Below, one piece after another: positions 1-8,444 of a stretch of 64,000 nt of DNA. How positions within the stretch are numbered: the stretch's first letter is position 1; every line of letters begins with the position of its first letter. The notes under the pieces are model-generated. The model made no database searches. It saw only the letters and a list, made by a program, of their open reading frames with translations, and was not told the origin of the DNA. Both the position numbers and the translations under genes were made by a program. The stretch is from CAWJFJ01 sp963800065 (GTDB lineage Bacteria > Actinomycetota > Acidimicrobiia > Acidimicrobiales > UBA8190), in contig CAWCZO010000011.1 of assembly GCA_963800065.1 (NCBI GenBank), positions 1 through 64,000 on the forward strand, given 5' to 3'.

Positions 1-3000
1 CAACTGGCGGCCGCCGGTGTCACCACCTACGGCACCAGCAGCGCTAGTAGTTCCTGCTCGTCCCAGTCCCCATCCAGTTCCGACGACGTCACCAACGCCC
101 TCTACGATTTCTTGAACGCCCTCCCCGAGGGCACACCCACCTCACCCGAGGAGGTGCAGTTCGCGCCGGACGGCTGTTACCTGGTGAACGGTGAGCTGTA
201 CCTGCGCGGGTTGCAGGACTTCATCTTCGACGGCAACGGCGCCACCTTCGTCCAGACCAATGATTCCTCTGATGAGATAGGACCCGACGCCAAGCCGCGG
301 CCGGGGTCCTCCTACTGCCAGGACCCCGACGACACCGGTTCGAATTCAGACGACAACAACGCCAAGCCGGCCGGCAACGCCTACGACATCATGTGGCTTT
401 TCGAAGGCGGCTGCGACATCGAGCTCGAGGACATGGAGCTCACCGGGGCCGGAAACTCCAACGCCAACCGCCTTCAGAACTCGGCCATCGAGCTGGCCGG
501 CACCCAGCGGGCCCTCATCGACGGCGACGACATCAAAGATTTCGACGGGGACTGCGTGACGGCCAGCGGCCTGGTGGAGGTGCCTGCCCCCTCGAACTAC
601 CCATCGTCGGACACCACCATCACGGGCAACGAGTGCGCCTCGGTGCAGCGAAACAACGTCAGCGTCACCTTCGGTAACCGGGTGTTGCTGGGAGGAGAGC
701 CGCAGGTGGACGGCAGCGGGGATCTCGAGACTCCCACCTACGCGTCGTATTGCAGTCACCCCAACAATCCGTCGCTGTACGACCTGGCGACCGACGTGCC
801 CCCCAACGGCGGGAACTGTCTCACCAATCCCGGTGGAGATGGAGTCGACATCGAGTCCGACAAGACCAACCCCAACGACGGGGAAGGCAACATCCTGATC
901 GCCAACAACGTCTTTAACAACGGCGGTAACAACCTCATAGCGTCCGAGGCGGCAGGACAGCTCTTCAGCGCCGCCATCGACGCCAACGCCTCCACCACCA
1001 TGCAGAGTCTGTTGGCCCCCCAGCCATATAAGGCCGATGGCCAGAAGCATCCGCCCCTGCTCGGTACAGACTTCACCATCAGCGGGAACGTCGCCGCCTG
1101 CGCCAATGTGGGGGGCACCGGTGGAGGCACCAACGAGGACTGGCTCTTCGACGGAGAGGTGGGGGGTCTCGTATCGGACAACACCGCACCCATGAGCCTC
1201 AACTCGAGCTTGGAAGGGGGTACGGGTAAGGGACAGACGTGCAGTGCCGCCGCCACGGGGACCGCCGTGTCCCATTTTCTCGACACCGGTTCCGTGAACC
1301 CCAACCACGCGTCCGACCCGATGGGTGGAGACATCGAGGTCATCGGCAACACCCTCGACGGAGGCGCGCTCGCTGTCCTGCCAGTCCATTCCGACAATCA
1401 AATCGCCAGCGGCGACACCGTGTGCGGCAACGAAAACGTGGCCGGTGACGCTCTCGACGGGAACAGCTCGACGTGGGCCTTGCCGGAAAGCGCGCCCTGC
1501 GCCACCGTTGTACCGCCCCAGCCCACCGTCGCCAGCCTGCCCGACTACCTGATCCCCTCCCAGGTGTTCACCTACAACGGGGCGCGGATCCGGCATCGAA
1601 GCGAACCGGTCTCCACCCCCACCGCCTCGCCCGCCAAGCCCAAAGGCGGGCCCCAACCCGGCGCCGTCAAGTGCACGAAGGTGAGCGGGGCGATCAACTT
1701 CGAACCCCCCTTGTCGGACACCTCGGAGGCGTTCTCGGAGATGATGCTCGTCCAGGAGACGCTCACCGGCTGCCACGGCTCCAAGGGCGGGGCCTCGCCC
1801 AAGAGCGGTACTGCCGACGTCGAGGTGCCCCTGCCGACGAGCAACTGTGCCAGCCTGAACTCGGGTGCCAACACGCCGGTGTCCCTGGCCATCAGCTGGT
1901 CGCCGTCGACCGACGGTGAGAGCCAGGTGGTCTTCTCCCGCTATGCGCTCGCCACCAGTCCCACACCGAGCCTGACTCTGCTCGGCAGCGGCACCACCAC
2001 GCACGGCTCGTATCCCAGTGGGCTCTCCATCGCCAATACCGGCCTGGGCATGACCGCGGCCCAACTGGCGGCGGACTGCGCCTCCAGCACCGGCCTCAGC
2101 ACGACCACCCCGACGGGCAGCCTCAAGGTGGGCGGTGCACCGTCCGTCGCCGTCCCCGGCGCCCCGACCGACGCGGCGGCCACGCCCGGGAATGCTCAGG
2201 CAACCGTCACGTGGGACGCTCCGGCTAGTGATGGTGGCCTTGCCATCTCGAGCTACACGGTGACGGCCGCCGACTCCACCACGCCCGCCAACGGAGGGGA
2301 GACCTGTTCGGCCACGACCACCTCGTGCACGATGGTGGGACTCACCGCCGGCGACAGCTACACCTTCACGGTCTCAGCCACCAACGCCGACGGCACGGGG
2401 CCGCCGTCGGCCGCCTCCAACACGGTCGTGCCGCAAGAGACCCTTTATGTGAGCCAAGGCGGCAGCGACACCAGCGACTGCCAAACTCAATCGACTCCGT
2501 GCGCCACCATCTCCTACGCGGTGTCGCAGGCGGGCCCGGGTGACGCCATTGAGGTGGGACCGGGGACCTTCACCGACAATGTGTTGATCCCGGGTTCTCT
2601 CACCGGCCTCGACATCGATGGCTCGACATCGGGGGTGACGACCGTCGACGGCAACGATAACGGGAGCGTCTTCGAGATAGACGCCAACAGTGTCGCTCTC
2701 GACAACCTTCTCATCACCGGTGGCTCGGGAAACCCAGCGGGGAGTGATGAGACCTTCGGTGGTGGTGTCCTTGTGTACGGCGAGAACGACATCCTGACGG
2801 ATGACACCGTCACGGACAACAACAGTAGCTACTACGGCGGAGGGGTAGACGTTCGCAGCAATTTCCCCGGTGTCACACTCGATGACGACACCATCAGTGA
2901 CAACACCTCCGAGTACGGCGGCGGCATCTCTGGGAGCGCCACTCTCTATAACGACACCGTGAGCGGGAATAACGCGCTCCAAGGCGAAGGGTGGAACGGT

Positions 3001-3429
3001 GGAGGGACGATCGTGGATTCCACCGTCGCCGGCAACGGCGACTATGGCGGCCAAATCTACGGGGGAAATTTTGTAATGGCCGGCTCCATCGTCGGAGCAG
3101 CCAACCCGGCGTCGGGCGGTCAAATAGATTGCCGGTTCGCCGCGGGAGCCACCCTCACTGACGACGGCTACAACATCGATATCGACAACAGCTGTGGTTT
3201 CTCGGCCGCCACCAGCCTCACGAACACCGATCCTGAACTCGGACCTCTCCAGGACAACGGAGGTCCGACGCAGACGATGGCACCGGCAACGACCAGCCCG
3301 GCGCTGGACCGGATCCCCAATCCGACCACCGCCGCCGGTTACACGTTATGCCCGGGCACCGACCAGCGCGGGGTGGCGCGTCCCCAGGGCCCGGCGTGCT
3401 CCATCGGGGCCGTCGAGGAGGCCTCGTGA
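1..3429 (+). CDS. Large secreted beta-helix / FN3 protein, 5' end outside window
   Basis: The frame is open from base 1, so the gene starts upstream; 1142 residues are visible. The first ~480 residues are rich in Asn, Gly, Asp and Thr with short turns, as in right-handed parallel beta-helix (pectin-lyase-like) proteins. A Pro/Ala/Ser linker follows, then a fibronectin type III domain at about residues 718-810 (PGAPT start, YTFTVSATNADG). A second beta-helix begins near 815 (LYVSQGG, PCATISYAV). The C-terminus (GVARPQGPACSIGAVE) matches the choice-of-anchor Q end seen in many surface proteins. No signal peptide is visible because the start is missing. The role is probably extracellular, in polysaccharide binding or degradation or adhesion, but no catalytic residues can be assigned. 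The next gene is convergent. Confidence 0.8.
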   Translation, partial: QLAAAGVTTYGTSSASSSCSSQSPSSSDDVTNALYDFLNALPEGTPTSPEEVQFAPDGCYLVNGELYLRGLQDFIFDGNGATFVQTNDSSDEIGPDAKPRPGSSYCQDPDDTGSNSDDNNAKPAGNAYDIMWLFEGGCDIELEDMELTGAGNSNANRLQNSAIELAGTQRALIDGDDIKDFDGDCVTASGLVEVPAPSNYPSSDTTITGNECASVQRNNVSVTFGNRVLLGGEPQVDGSGDLETPTYASYCSHPNNPSLYDLATDVPPNGGNCLTNPGGDGVDIESDKTNPNDGEGNILIANNVFNNGGNNLIASEAAGQLFSAAIDANASTTMQSLLAPQPYKADGQKHPPLLGTDFTISGNVAACANVGGTGGGTNEDWLFDGEVGGLVSDNTAPMSLNSSLEGGTGKGQTCSAAATGTAVSHFLDTGSVNPNHASDPMGGDIEVIGNTLDGGALAVLPVHSDNQIASGDTVCGNENVAGDALDGNSSTWALPESAPCATVVPPQPTVASLPDYLIPSQVFTYNGARIRHRSEPVSTPTASPAKPKGGPQPGAVKCTKVSGAINFEPPLSDTSEAFSEMMLVQETLTGCHGSKGGASPKSGTADVEVPLPTSNCASLNSGANTPVSLAISWSPSTDGESQVVFSRYALATSPTPSLTLLGSGTTTHGSYPSGLSIANTGLGMTAAQLAADCASSTGLSTTTPTGSLKVGGAPSVAVPGAPTDAAATPGNAQATVTWDAPASDGGLAISSYTVTAADSTTPANGGETCSATTTSCTMVGLTAGDSYTFTVSATNADGTGPPSAASNTVVPQETLYVSQGGSDTSDCQTQSTPCATISYAVSQAGPGDAIEVGPGTFTDNVLIPGSLTGLDIDGSTSGVTTVDGNDNGSVFEIDANSVALDNLLITGGSGNPAGSDETFGGGVLVYGENDILTDDTVTDNNSSYYGGGVDVRSNFPGVTLDDDTISDNTSEYGGGISGSATLYNDTVSGNNALQGEGWNGGGTIVDSTVAGNGDYGGQIYGGNFVMAGSIVGAANPASGGQIDCRFAAGATLTDDGYNIDIDNSCGFSAATSLTNTDPELGPLQDNGGPTQTMAPATTSPALDRIPNPTTAAGYTLCPGTDQRGVARPQGPACSIGAVEEAS

Positions 3430-3471
3430 CCGTCTGACTCACAACGGCTGTTGGTGCCACGGCGGGATCCC

Positions 3472-4836
3472 TCAGGCGCCGTAGCCCGGGTGAGCCACGG
3501 CCAACTTGGCCGCTACCGAGGCGCGGACGACGGCGCCCACCTCGTCGGCACGACCGTCGAGATCGCCGGTGCGGATGGCGTCGGCCAGCTCGGCGTCGGT
3601 TCCCAGGCCTAGCCGGGAGAGCAACGCCGCGTGATCTGACTCTTGGTCCGGACCGAGTGCCAACTGGCGACCGACCATGGCCACCACGTTGGCCGCCACC
3701 CGGGCGTGGAACCGGAGGTGCCCGTCGGTTCCCTCCATCACGTCCGAGACGAGGAACTCACGGACGGCGTCGAGCAGCTCGACGGCCGAGGGGGCGTCGT
3801 GCAGGGACGGCACCGCCTGGGCCGAACCGGCGCCCTTGTCTGCGGACGAGGCAACGGGACCCGGATCGGTCACCCCGAGGAGCTCCAGGAGATCCCACTC
3901 CACCTCGCAGACCCGCCGGCCGATGGCGGCCAGCTCGACGGAGCGTCGGGCCCCCGACAGGTGGGTGACGGTCTGGACGATGCAGATGACGCCCCACCGC
4001 AGCGTCCCCAGAACCTCCCACCAGTGCAGCGCCCGGCGATCGACGGGGGTGCCACCGGCATCTTCGTAGGCCGTGACCAGTTGATCGAGGGAGCCGAAGC
4101 CGCCGACGGGCAAGGGCGAGCCGAACCGCCAGGCCTTCACGCACAACCAGCCCAGGTCCTCCAGGGGATCACCGAGGTGGGCGAGCTCCCAGTCGAGGAC
4201 GGCGCGGACACCGTCGGGTCCGACGATGAGGTTGCCGTTGCGGAAGTCCCCGTGGACGACGACCGGCACCGAACGCGGCGGACGGTTGTCCCCCAACCAG
4301 CGGAAGGCCAATTCGAAGGCGGGATGGGGCTGGCCGAGACGGTCGACGATGGCCCGGAGTTGCTCCACGGGGTCGCCCCCGGGCAGGCCGGGAACCTCGC
4401 CGGGAGGGATCCGGTGGACGGCGGCCAGGATCTCGCCGCAGTCGGCGGCCAGATGGATACGCACCCCGACCAGGTTCTCGTCGCGCAGGAGGCGTCGGGG
4501 GATCGTCTCCCCTTCGACGAACGCCATGACCAGGGATCCGGCCCCGAGGGCGGCGTCGTCGTCGCCGACGAAGACGACCTCCGGCACCGGGACACCGGCC
4601 CGACGGGCGGCCCGCAGGAGAGGTCCTTCGAGTCGGAGACCCGACGGTGGCGACCCGGTCGGGTCGCGGCGCAGGACCAGACGCCGTGGTGCGCCGCCAT
4701 GACCGGTGGCCTCGAAGATCCACGTCTCGCGCGACGCGCCGCCGGGCGCCCGGACGAGATCGCCGACGACCACGGGATGACCGAGGACCGGTCCCAGGGC
4801 GGCGGCGAGCAGCTCGGAAAGATCCCCCTTGGTCAC
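3472..4836 (-). CDS. Phosphotransferase family protein (APH/ACAD11-like) with C-terminal DUF6285
   Basis: 454 residues from a GTG start. The N-terminal ~330 residues are an aminoglycoside-phosphotransferase/choline-kinase fold: the Brenner-type motif VVHGDFRNGN is followed by the metal-binding VLDWELAHLGDP. The last ~110 residues (from DAPSAVELLDAVREFL) match DUF6285, which often follows this kinase in actinobacteria. Relatives sit with acyl-CoA dehydrogenases and are thought to phosphorylate hydroxyacyl-CoA or a similar small molecule, as ACAD10/11 do in animals. It is divergent from the CrtC/AttH-like gene, with only 51 bases between the starts, so the two probably share a control region. 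Family assignment is firm; the substrate is unknown. Confidence 0.88.
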   Translation of the reverse strand: MTKGDLSELLAAALGPVLGHPVVVGDLVRAPGGASRETWIFEATGHGGAPRRLVLRRDPTGSPPSGLRLEGPLLRAARRAGVPVPEVVFVGDDDAALGAGSLVMAFVEGETIPRRLLRDENLVGVRIHLAADCGEILAAVHRIPPGEVPGLPGGDPVEQLRAIVDRLGQPHPAFELAFRWLGDNRPPRSVPVVVHGDFRNGNLIVGPDGVRAVLDWELAHLGDPLEDLGWLCVKAWRFGSPLPVGGFGSLDQLVTAYEDAGGTPVDRRALHWWEVLGTLRWGVICIVQTVTHLSGARRSVELAAIGRRVCEVEWDLLELLGVTDPGPVASSADKGAGSAQAVPSLHDAPSAVELLDAVREFLVSDVMEGTDGHLRFHARVAANVVAMVGRQLALGPDQESDHAALLSRLGLGTDAELADAIRTGDLDGRADEVGAVVRASVAAKLAVAHPGYGA

Positions 4837-4887
4837 CGGCAGAGGTTACGCCGGACCACCGGGGCGGCGACCGGGTCGCTCGATAGG

Positions 4888-5898
4888 GTGTGTCCCATCG
4901 CCATCCGCCTGGAACCCCACGACGAGTACATGCACGAGCTCGGTCCCGAGCCCAACTTCAACGAGTCCATGTACTTCAACGCCTACGACCCGGCCACGCG
5001 ACTCGGCGGATTCTTCCGGCTCGGCAACCGGGCCAACGAAGGGACGGGAGAGATGACCGCCTGCCTGTTCCTCCCCGACGGGCGGGTGGCCTTCATGTTC
5101 CGGCGGCCGGCGGTGACCGACAACTCCGCCTTCGACGCCGCCGGGATGCGCTTCGACGTCGTCGAGCCCTTCTCCGAGTTACGCGTCGCCTACCAGGGTC
5201 ACGTGGTCCTCCTCGACGACCCCCTCCAGATGGCCGATCCGAGGGCCGCCTTCACCGCCAACCCCTCTGTCGACTGCTCGGTGGCGCTCACCTACCGGGC
5301 AGCTTCGGCCATGTTCGGCGGGGAGCCCGACCGGCCCGCCGAACGTCCGGGGGAGGAGTTCGCCCGCGGCCATTACGAGCAGCTGGTGGAGGCATCGGGC
5401 ACCGTCGCCGTCGGCGGCGACAGCTGGGATCTCCACGGGTACGGTTTGCGCGACCACAGCTGGGGTCCGCGCTACTGGCAGGCACCGTGGTACTACCGGT
5501 GGCTGACGGCGAACTTCGGTCCCCGGTTCGGCTTCATGGGATCACGGATCGCCCGGCGCCACGACGGCGGGACCCGGGGTGGGTTCGTCTGGGACGGTGA
5601 CGTACTGCATCTCTGCACCGATTTCCGGATCCGCTCGGTCTGGGAGGGTGACGACCGGTACCACCGGGCTCTGGAAGCTGATCTCGTCACCGCCGACCGG
5701 ACGTGGTCGGTGACGGGCCGCGTCCTGAACCTCATCCCCCTGCGCAACCGCCGACGCCAACCCGACGGCGACGAGCTGGTGACCCGGATCTCCGAAGGTC
5801 TCACCGAATGGACCCTCGACGACGGGCGCGTCGGGTACGGGCTGTCGGAGTACCTCGATCAGATCGTCGACGGACAGCCCGTGGGGGTGGCCGAGTAA
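4888..5898 (+). CDS. CrtC/AttH-like protein (DUF7064/DUF7065 type), unknown function
   Basis: 336 residues. The same frame stays open far upstream, but conserved-looking coding begins at the GTG at 4888 (CPIAIRLEPHDEYMHELG), just past the divergent kinase start, so that start was chosen. The protein has many aromatic residues in beta strands and the motif LRDHSWGPRYW near residue 189. This is typical of the two-lipocalin hydroxyneurosporene synthase/AttH-like fold and of the uncharacterised DUF7064/DUF7065 proteins. I recall that family naming; I did not search for it. It lacks a signal peptide and membrane segments. Sharing a divergent promoter with the DUF6285 kinase suggests a role in the same lipid or terpenoid pathway. 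Confidence 0.72.
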   Translation: MCPIAIRLEPHDEYMHELGPEPNFNESMYFNAYDPATRLGGFFRLGNRANEGTGEMTACLFLPDGRVAFMFRRPAVTDNSAFDAAGMRFDVVEPFSELRVAYQGHVVLLDDPLQMADPRAAFTANPSVDCSVALTYRAASAMFGGEPDRPAERPGEEFARGHYEQLVEASGTVAVGGDSWDLHGYGLRDHSWGPRYWQAPWYYRWLTANFGPRFGFMGSRIARRHDGGTRGGFVWDGDVLHLCTDFRIRSVWEGDDRYHRALEADLVTADRTWSVTGRVLNLIPLRNRRRQPDGDELVTRISEGLTEWTLDDGRVGYGLSEYLDQIVDGQPVGVAE

Positions 5899-5936
5899 CG
5901 GGCCGGAGGCGCCTGGCCCGGTCAGACTGTGGGGGT

Positions 5937-7019
5937 ATGGACCGGGCCACCATCGACGCCTACGAGGAACGCGGCCCGCAATGGGCGCAGCGACGCGCCC
6001 CGGTCCGGCGTTCCGACGCGCTGGCGTTCGCCCGGCGGGTGGCACCGGGAGCGGCACGGATCGACCTCGGATGCGGTGCCGGTCGGTACACGACGGCCCT
6101 CGGACGACCGGTCATCGGCCTCGACGCGTCGCCGACCATGCTCTCGCTGTGCCGGGACCGGGCTCCGTCGGCCCTCCTCGTCCAAGGTGACCTCGAGGCC
6201 CTGCCCTTCGGCCGGGGGTGTCTCGGTGGGGGGTGGGCCAACATGAGCTACCTCCACGTGCCGCGACTCGGGCTCCCCCTGGCCCTGGCCGATCTGCACC
6301 GGGTGTTGACGGTGGGGGCGGCGGTCGACGTGCAGCTCTTGGCCGGCTCGTACGAGGGGCACGCACTGCCCGACGACGATGTCGGCGGCCGGTTCTTCGC
6401 GTCGTGGGAGCCGGACCGGCTCGCCGACGTCCTCGTGGGAGCCGGTTTCGAGGTCCACCGTCTCGAGGTCGATGACGAGGTGGTCCGGGCGCGCGCCGTC
6501 CGGGCCCGGACCCTGGCCGACACGGTCGGGCCCGGTCTCCGGTTGTTGACGGTGGGACTGAACCCCAGTCTCTACGCCGCCGACGCCGGCGTCGGCTACG
6601 CCCGACCCGGCAACCGCTTCTGGCCCGCACTGAGAGCGGCCGGGATCGTGACACGCGACCGTGATCCGCAGCATGCGCTGAGAGTCCACGGCGTCGGTAT
6701 GACCGATCTGGTGAAACGGGCCACGGTGGGGGCGAAGGAGATCGACGCCGCCGAGTACCGGTCCGGGATGGCGCGCGTCGAGCGTCTCGTTGAATGGCTG
6801 GCTCCGGCGTCGGTGTGCATGGTCGGCCTGTCCGGCTGGCGCGCCGCCGTCGACGGCGGCGCCCGCACCGGTCTCCAGGCTGACCGCTTCGGGGGACGGC
6901 CCCTCTACGTGATGCCGTCGACGAGCGGTGCCAATGCACACGCACAGATGCCCGATCTCGTAGATCATCTGTGCCGCGCCGTGGCCGCCGGGACCGACCG
7001 CTCGGAAGGCGCCGGCTGA
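5937..7019 (+). CDS. Fusion: class I SAM methyltransferase + Mug/TDG-type mismatch DNA glycosylase
   Basis: 360 residues from ATG 5937. Residues ~1-190 form a Rossmann methyltransferase: motif I DLGCGAGR (43-50), acidic residue after strand 2 (VIGLDASP), and QGDLEALPF. Residues ~198-345 match E. coli Mug along their length: PGLRLLTVGLNPS (catalytic-site Asn209), YARPGNRFWPALRAAG (221-236), HGVGMTDLVKRATVGAKE, and the minor-groove loop MPSTSGANAHA (326-336), which is more TDG-like than Mug's NPSGL. Mug/TDG enzymes remove uracil or thymine from G:U and G:T mismatches. No stop or frameshift separates the halves. The methyltransferase substrate is unknown. The next gene is a second methyltransferase 48 bases downstream. 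Confidence 0.87.
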   Translation: MDRATIDAYEERGPQWAQRRAPVRRSDALAFARRVAPGAARIDLGCGAGRYTTALGRPVIGLDASPTMLSLCRDRAPSALLVQGDLEALPFGRGCLGGGWANMSYLHVPRLGLPLALADLHRVLTVGAAVDVQLLAGSYEGHALPDDDVGGRFFASWEPDRLADVLVGAGFEVHRLEVDDEVVRARAVRARTLADTVGPGLRLLTVGLNPSLYAADAGVGYARPGNRFWPALRAAGIVTRDRDPQHALRVHGVGMTDLVKRATVGAKEIDAAEYRSGMARVERLVEWLAPASVCMVGLSGWRAAVDGGARTGLQADRFGGRPLYVMPSTSGANAHAQMPDLVDHLCRAVAAGTDRSEGAG

Positions 7020-7067
7020 GTCCGCCAGATGGCCGAGGGCGTGAAGTAGCGTCGTTCTCCAGTGGTC

Positions 7068-7958
7068 ATGAGCGGCACCAGTGGCGTGTCCCCACCCATC
7101 CTGGGGTCTCGCCCGAACGGCTCCGCTGCCGGGTTCGCTCCCGGTCGGCGTGACACCGACGACGAAGTGTCGTTCGCCTCGCTCGCCCGATACTTCGACC
7201 CTGCCTTCGGGCGACGCTTCGCCGAACGCGCTCTCGACGCCCTCGTCGTCGTCCGGGGGGTGCGGGTGCTCGACGTGGCCTGCGGGACCGGCGTCTTCGG
7301 ACGGCTCGCCGCCCACGTCGCCGGACCGGGCGGTCGGGTGGTGGGGATCGACCGGTCGGCCGTGGCCGTGGACACGGCGCGGAGGATCGATCCGACCAGC
7401 ATCGTCGACTGGCGTCACTGGGACGACGGCGACCTCCCCTTCGACGACGGAACCTTCGACGTCGTCGCCTGCCAGCACGCCCTCCATCGGTTTGCCGATC
7501 CCGGTCGGATGGTGCGGGAGATGTTCCGCGTGTTGGCGCCCGGGGGTCGTCTGGGCATCACCACCTGGGGGCCCATCGAGGAGAATCCGGCCTTCGCCGC
7601 CCAGCTCGACGCCACCGTGAAGGCGGGGCTCGACCAGTCCGGCGTCGTCGAGTCCCTTCTCGACGCGTTCGCCTGGCACCGGGCCGAGGAGCTCGAGCGG
7701 CTCGCCCGCCGGGCCGCGGTCGTCGACGTCTCCTGCCAGACGATCCGGATGATGGCCGCCCTTCCCCGGGTGGCGGAATGGGTCCGCGTCTACCCGTCGG
7801 TCCCCCCGCTGTCCCGGGTCTGGCCGCAGTGCGACCAGAACGTCCGCGTCCGGTTCCTGGCCCGGGCCACGGAGCTGCTACGGCCCTTTGAGCACGACAG
7901 CGTCCTGCGGGTCCAGGCCTCGTCACTGCTCCTCGTGGCCCGTCGGCAGCGTCGCTGA
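7068..7958 (+). CDS. Class I SAM-dependent methyltransferase
   Basis: 296 residues from ATG 7068; a GTG two codons earlier (7062) is an alternative start. The UbiE/Methyltransf_11 pattern is clear: motif I VLDVACGTGVFGRLA, GRVVGIDRSAVAVD, a DDGTFDVVACQHALHRF strand-4 region, and REMFRVLAPGGRLGITTWG after it. The C-terminal ~80 residues are helical and probably cap the substrate pocket. The substrate is not predictable; such enzymes act on quinones, lipids or small metabolites. It follows the methyltransferase-Mug fusion on the same strand. The first ~30 residues are low in conservation and could be non-coding if a later start is used. Confidence 0.85.
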   Translation: MSGTSGVSPPILGSRPNGSAAGFAPGRRDTDDEVSFASLARYFDPAFGRRFAERALDALVVVRGVRVLDVACGTGVFGRLAAHVAGPGGRVVGIDRSAVAVDTARRIDPTSIVDWRHWDDGDLPFDDGTFDVVACQHALHRFADPGRMVREMFRVLAPGGRLGITTWGPIEENPAFAAQLDATVKAGLDQSGVVESLLDAFAWHRAEELERLARRAAVVDVSCQTIRMMAALPRVAEWVRVYPSVPPLSRVWPQCDQNVRVRFLARATELLRPFEHDSVLRVQASSLLLVARRQRR

Positions 7959-8012
7959 CGTCGTCTCACCGACGGTCGCCGAAGGGGTCCTCTTTCTCGT
8001 AAGGTCGCCTCA

Positions 8013-8354
8013 GTGCCCGACTCCGACGCGTCCCTGCGGACGATCGCCCATCCCGTCCGACGACGGATCCTGGAGCTGGTGTGGGACACCGAGCGGGCGT
8101 CGAGCGAGGTGGCCGAGGGCTGCGGCATCTCCAAGCCGGCGGCCTCGCAACAGCTCAAGGCCCTCTTGAAGGCCGACCTCGTGACGGTCCGGATGCGGGG
8201 GACCCAGCGCCTGTACCGGGCCCGTCTCGACACCCTGGCCGAGCTCCGCGAACTCCTGGAGGGTTTCTGGGGGCGACGGCTGGGGGAGCTCCATGCCGCC
8301 GTCGAAGGTGGGCCGGAGACCGAGACGGCGTCGGGGCCGCGGCTCGGGTCGTGA
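8013..8354 (+). CDS. ArsR/SmtB-family winged-helix transcriptional regulator
   Basis: 113 residues from GTG 8013. The N-terminal 80 residues are a winged helix: IAHPVRRRILELVW, then the recognition helix region SEVAEGCGISKPAASQQLKALLKADLV, and a wing containing RGTQRLYRA. The metal-binding ELCVCDL motif of SmtB/ArsR sensors is absent, so this belongs with the non-metal ArsR repressors often paired with an SRPBCC (AHSA1) protein. No such partner lies nearby. It probably binds as a dimer and controls its own transcription. Confidence 0.85.
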   Translation: MPDSDASLRTIAHPVRRRILELVWDTERASSEVAEGCGISKPAASQQLKALLKADLVTVRMRGTQRLYRARLDTLAELRELLEGFWGRRLGELHAAVEGGPETETASGPRLGS

Positions 8355-8444
8355 CACCGGTCCCGAGACGGCGGCCCGTCACCGGAACGCCCGGCCCCCC
8401 GGGGTGCGACCGCTCGCCGTGAGCGTCGACCTAGGCTGAGGTCA

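Noticed and set aside
3643..4887. N-terminal extension of the CrtC/AttH-like frame by over 400 codons
   Set aside because: It lies opposite the phosphotransferase gene and has mirror-type composition; conserved-looking sequence begins at 4888.
5922..7679. Minus-strand frame of 585 codons opposite the Mug fusion and following methyltransferase
   Set aside because: No recognisable domains and low-complexity composition; the plus-strand genes are clear.
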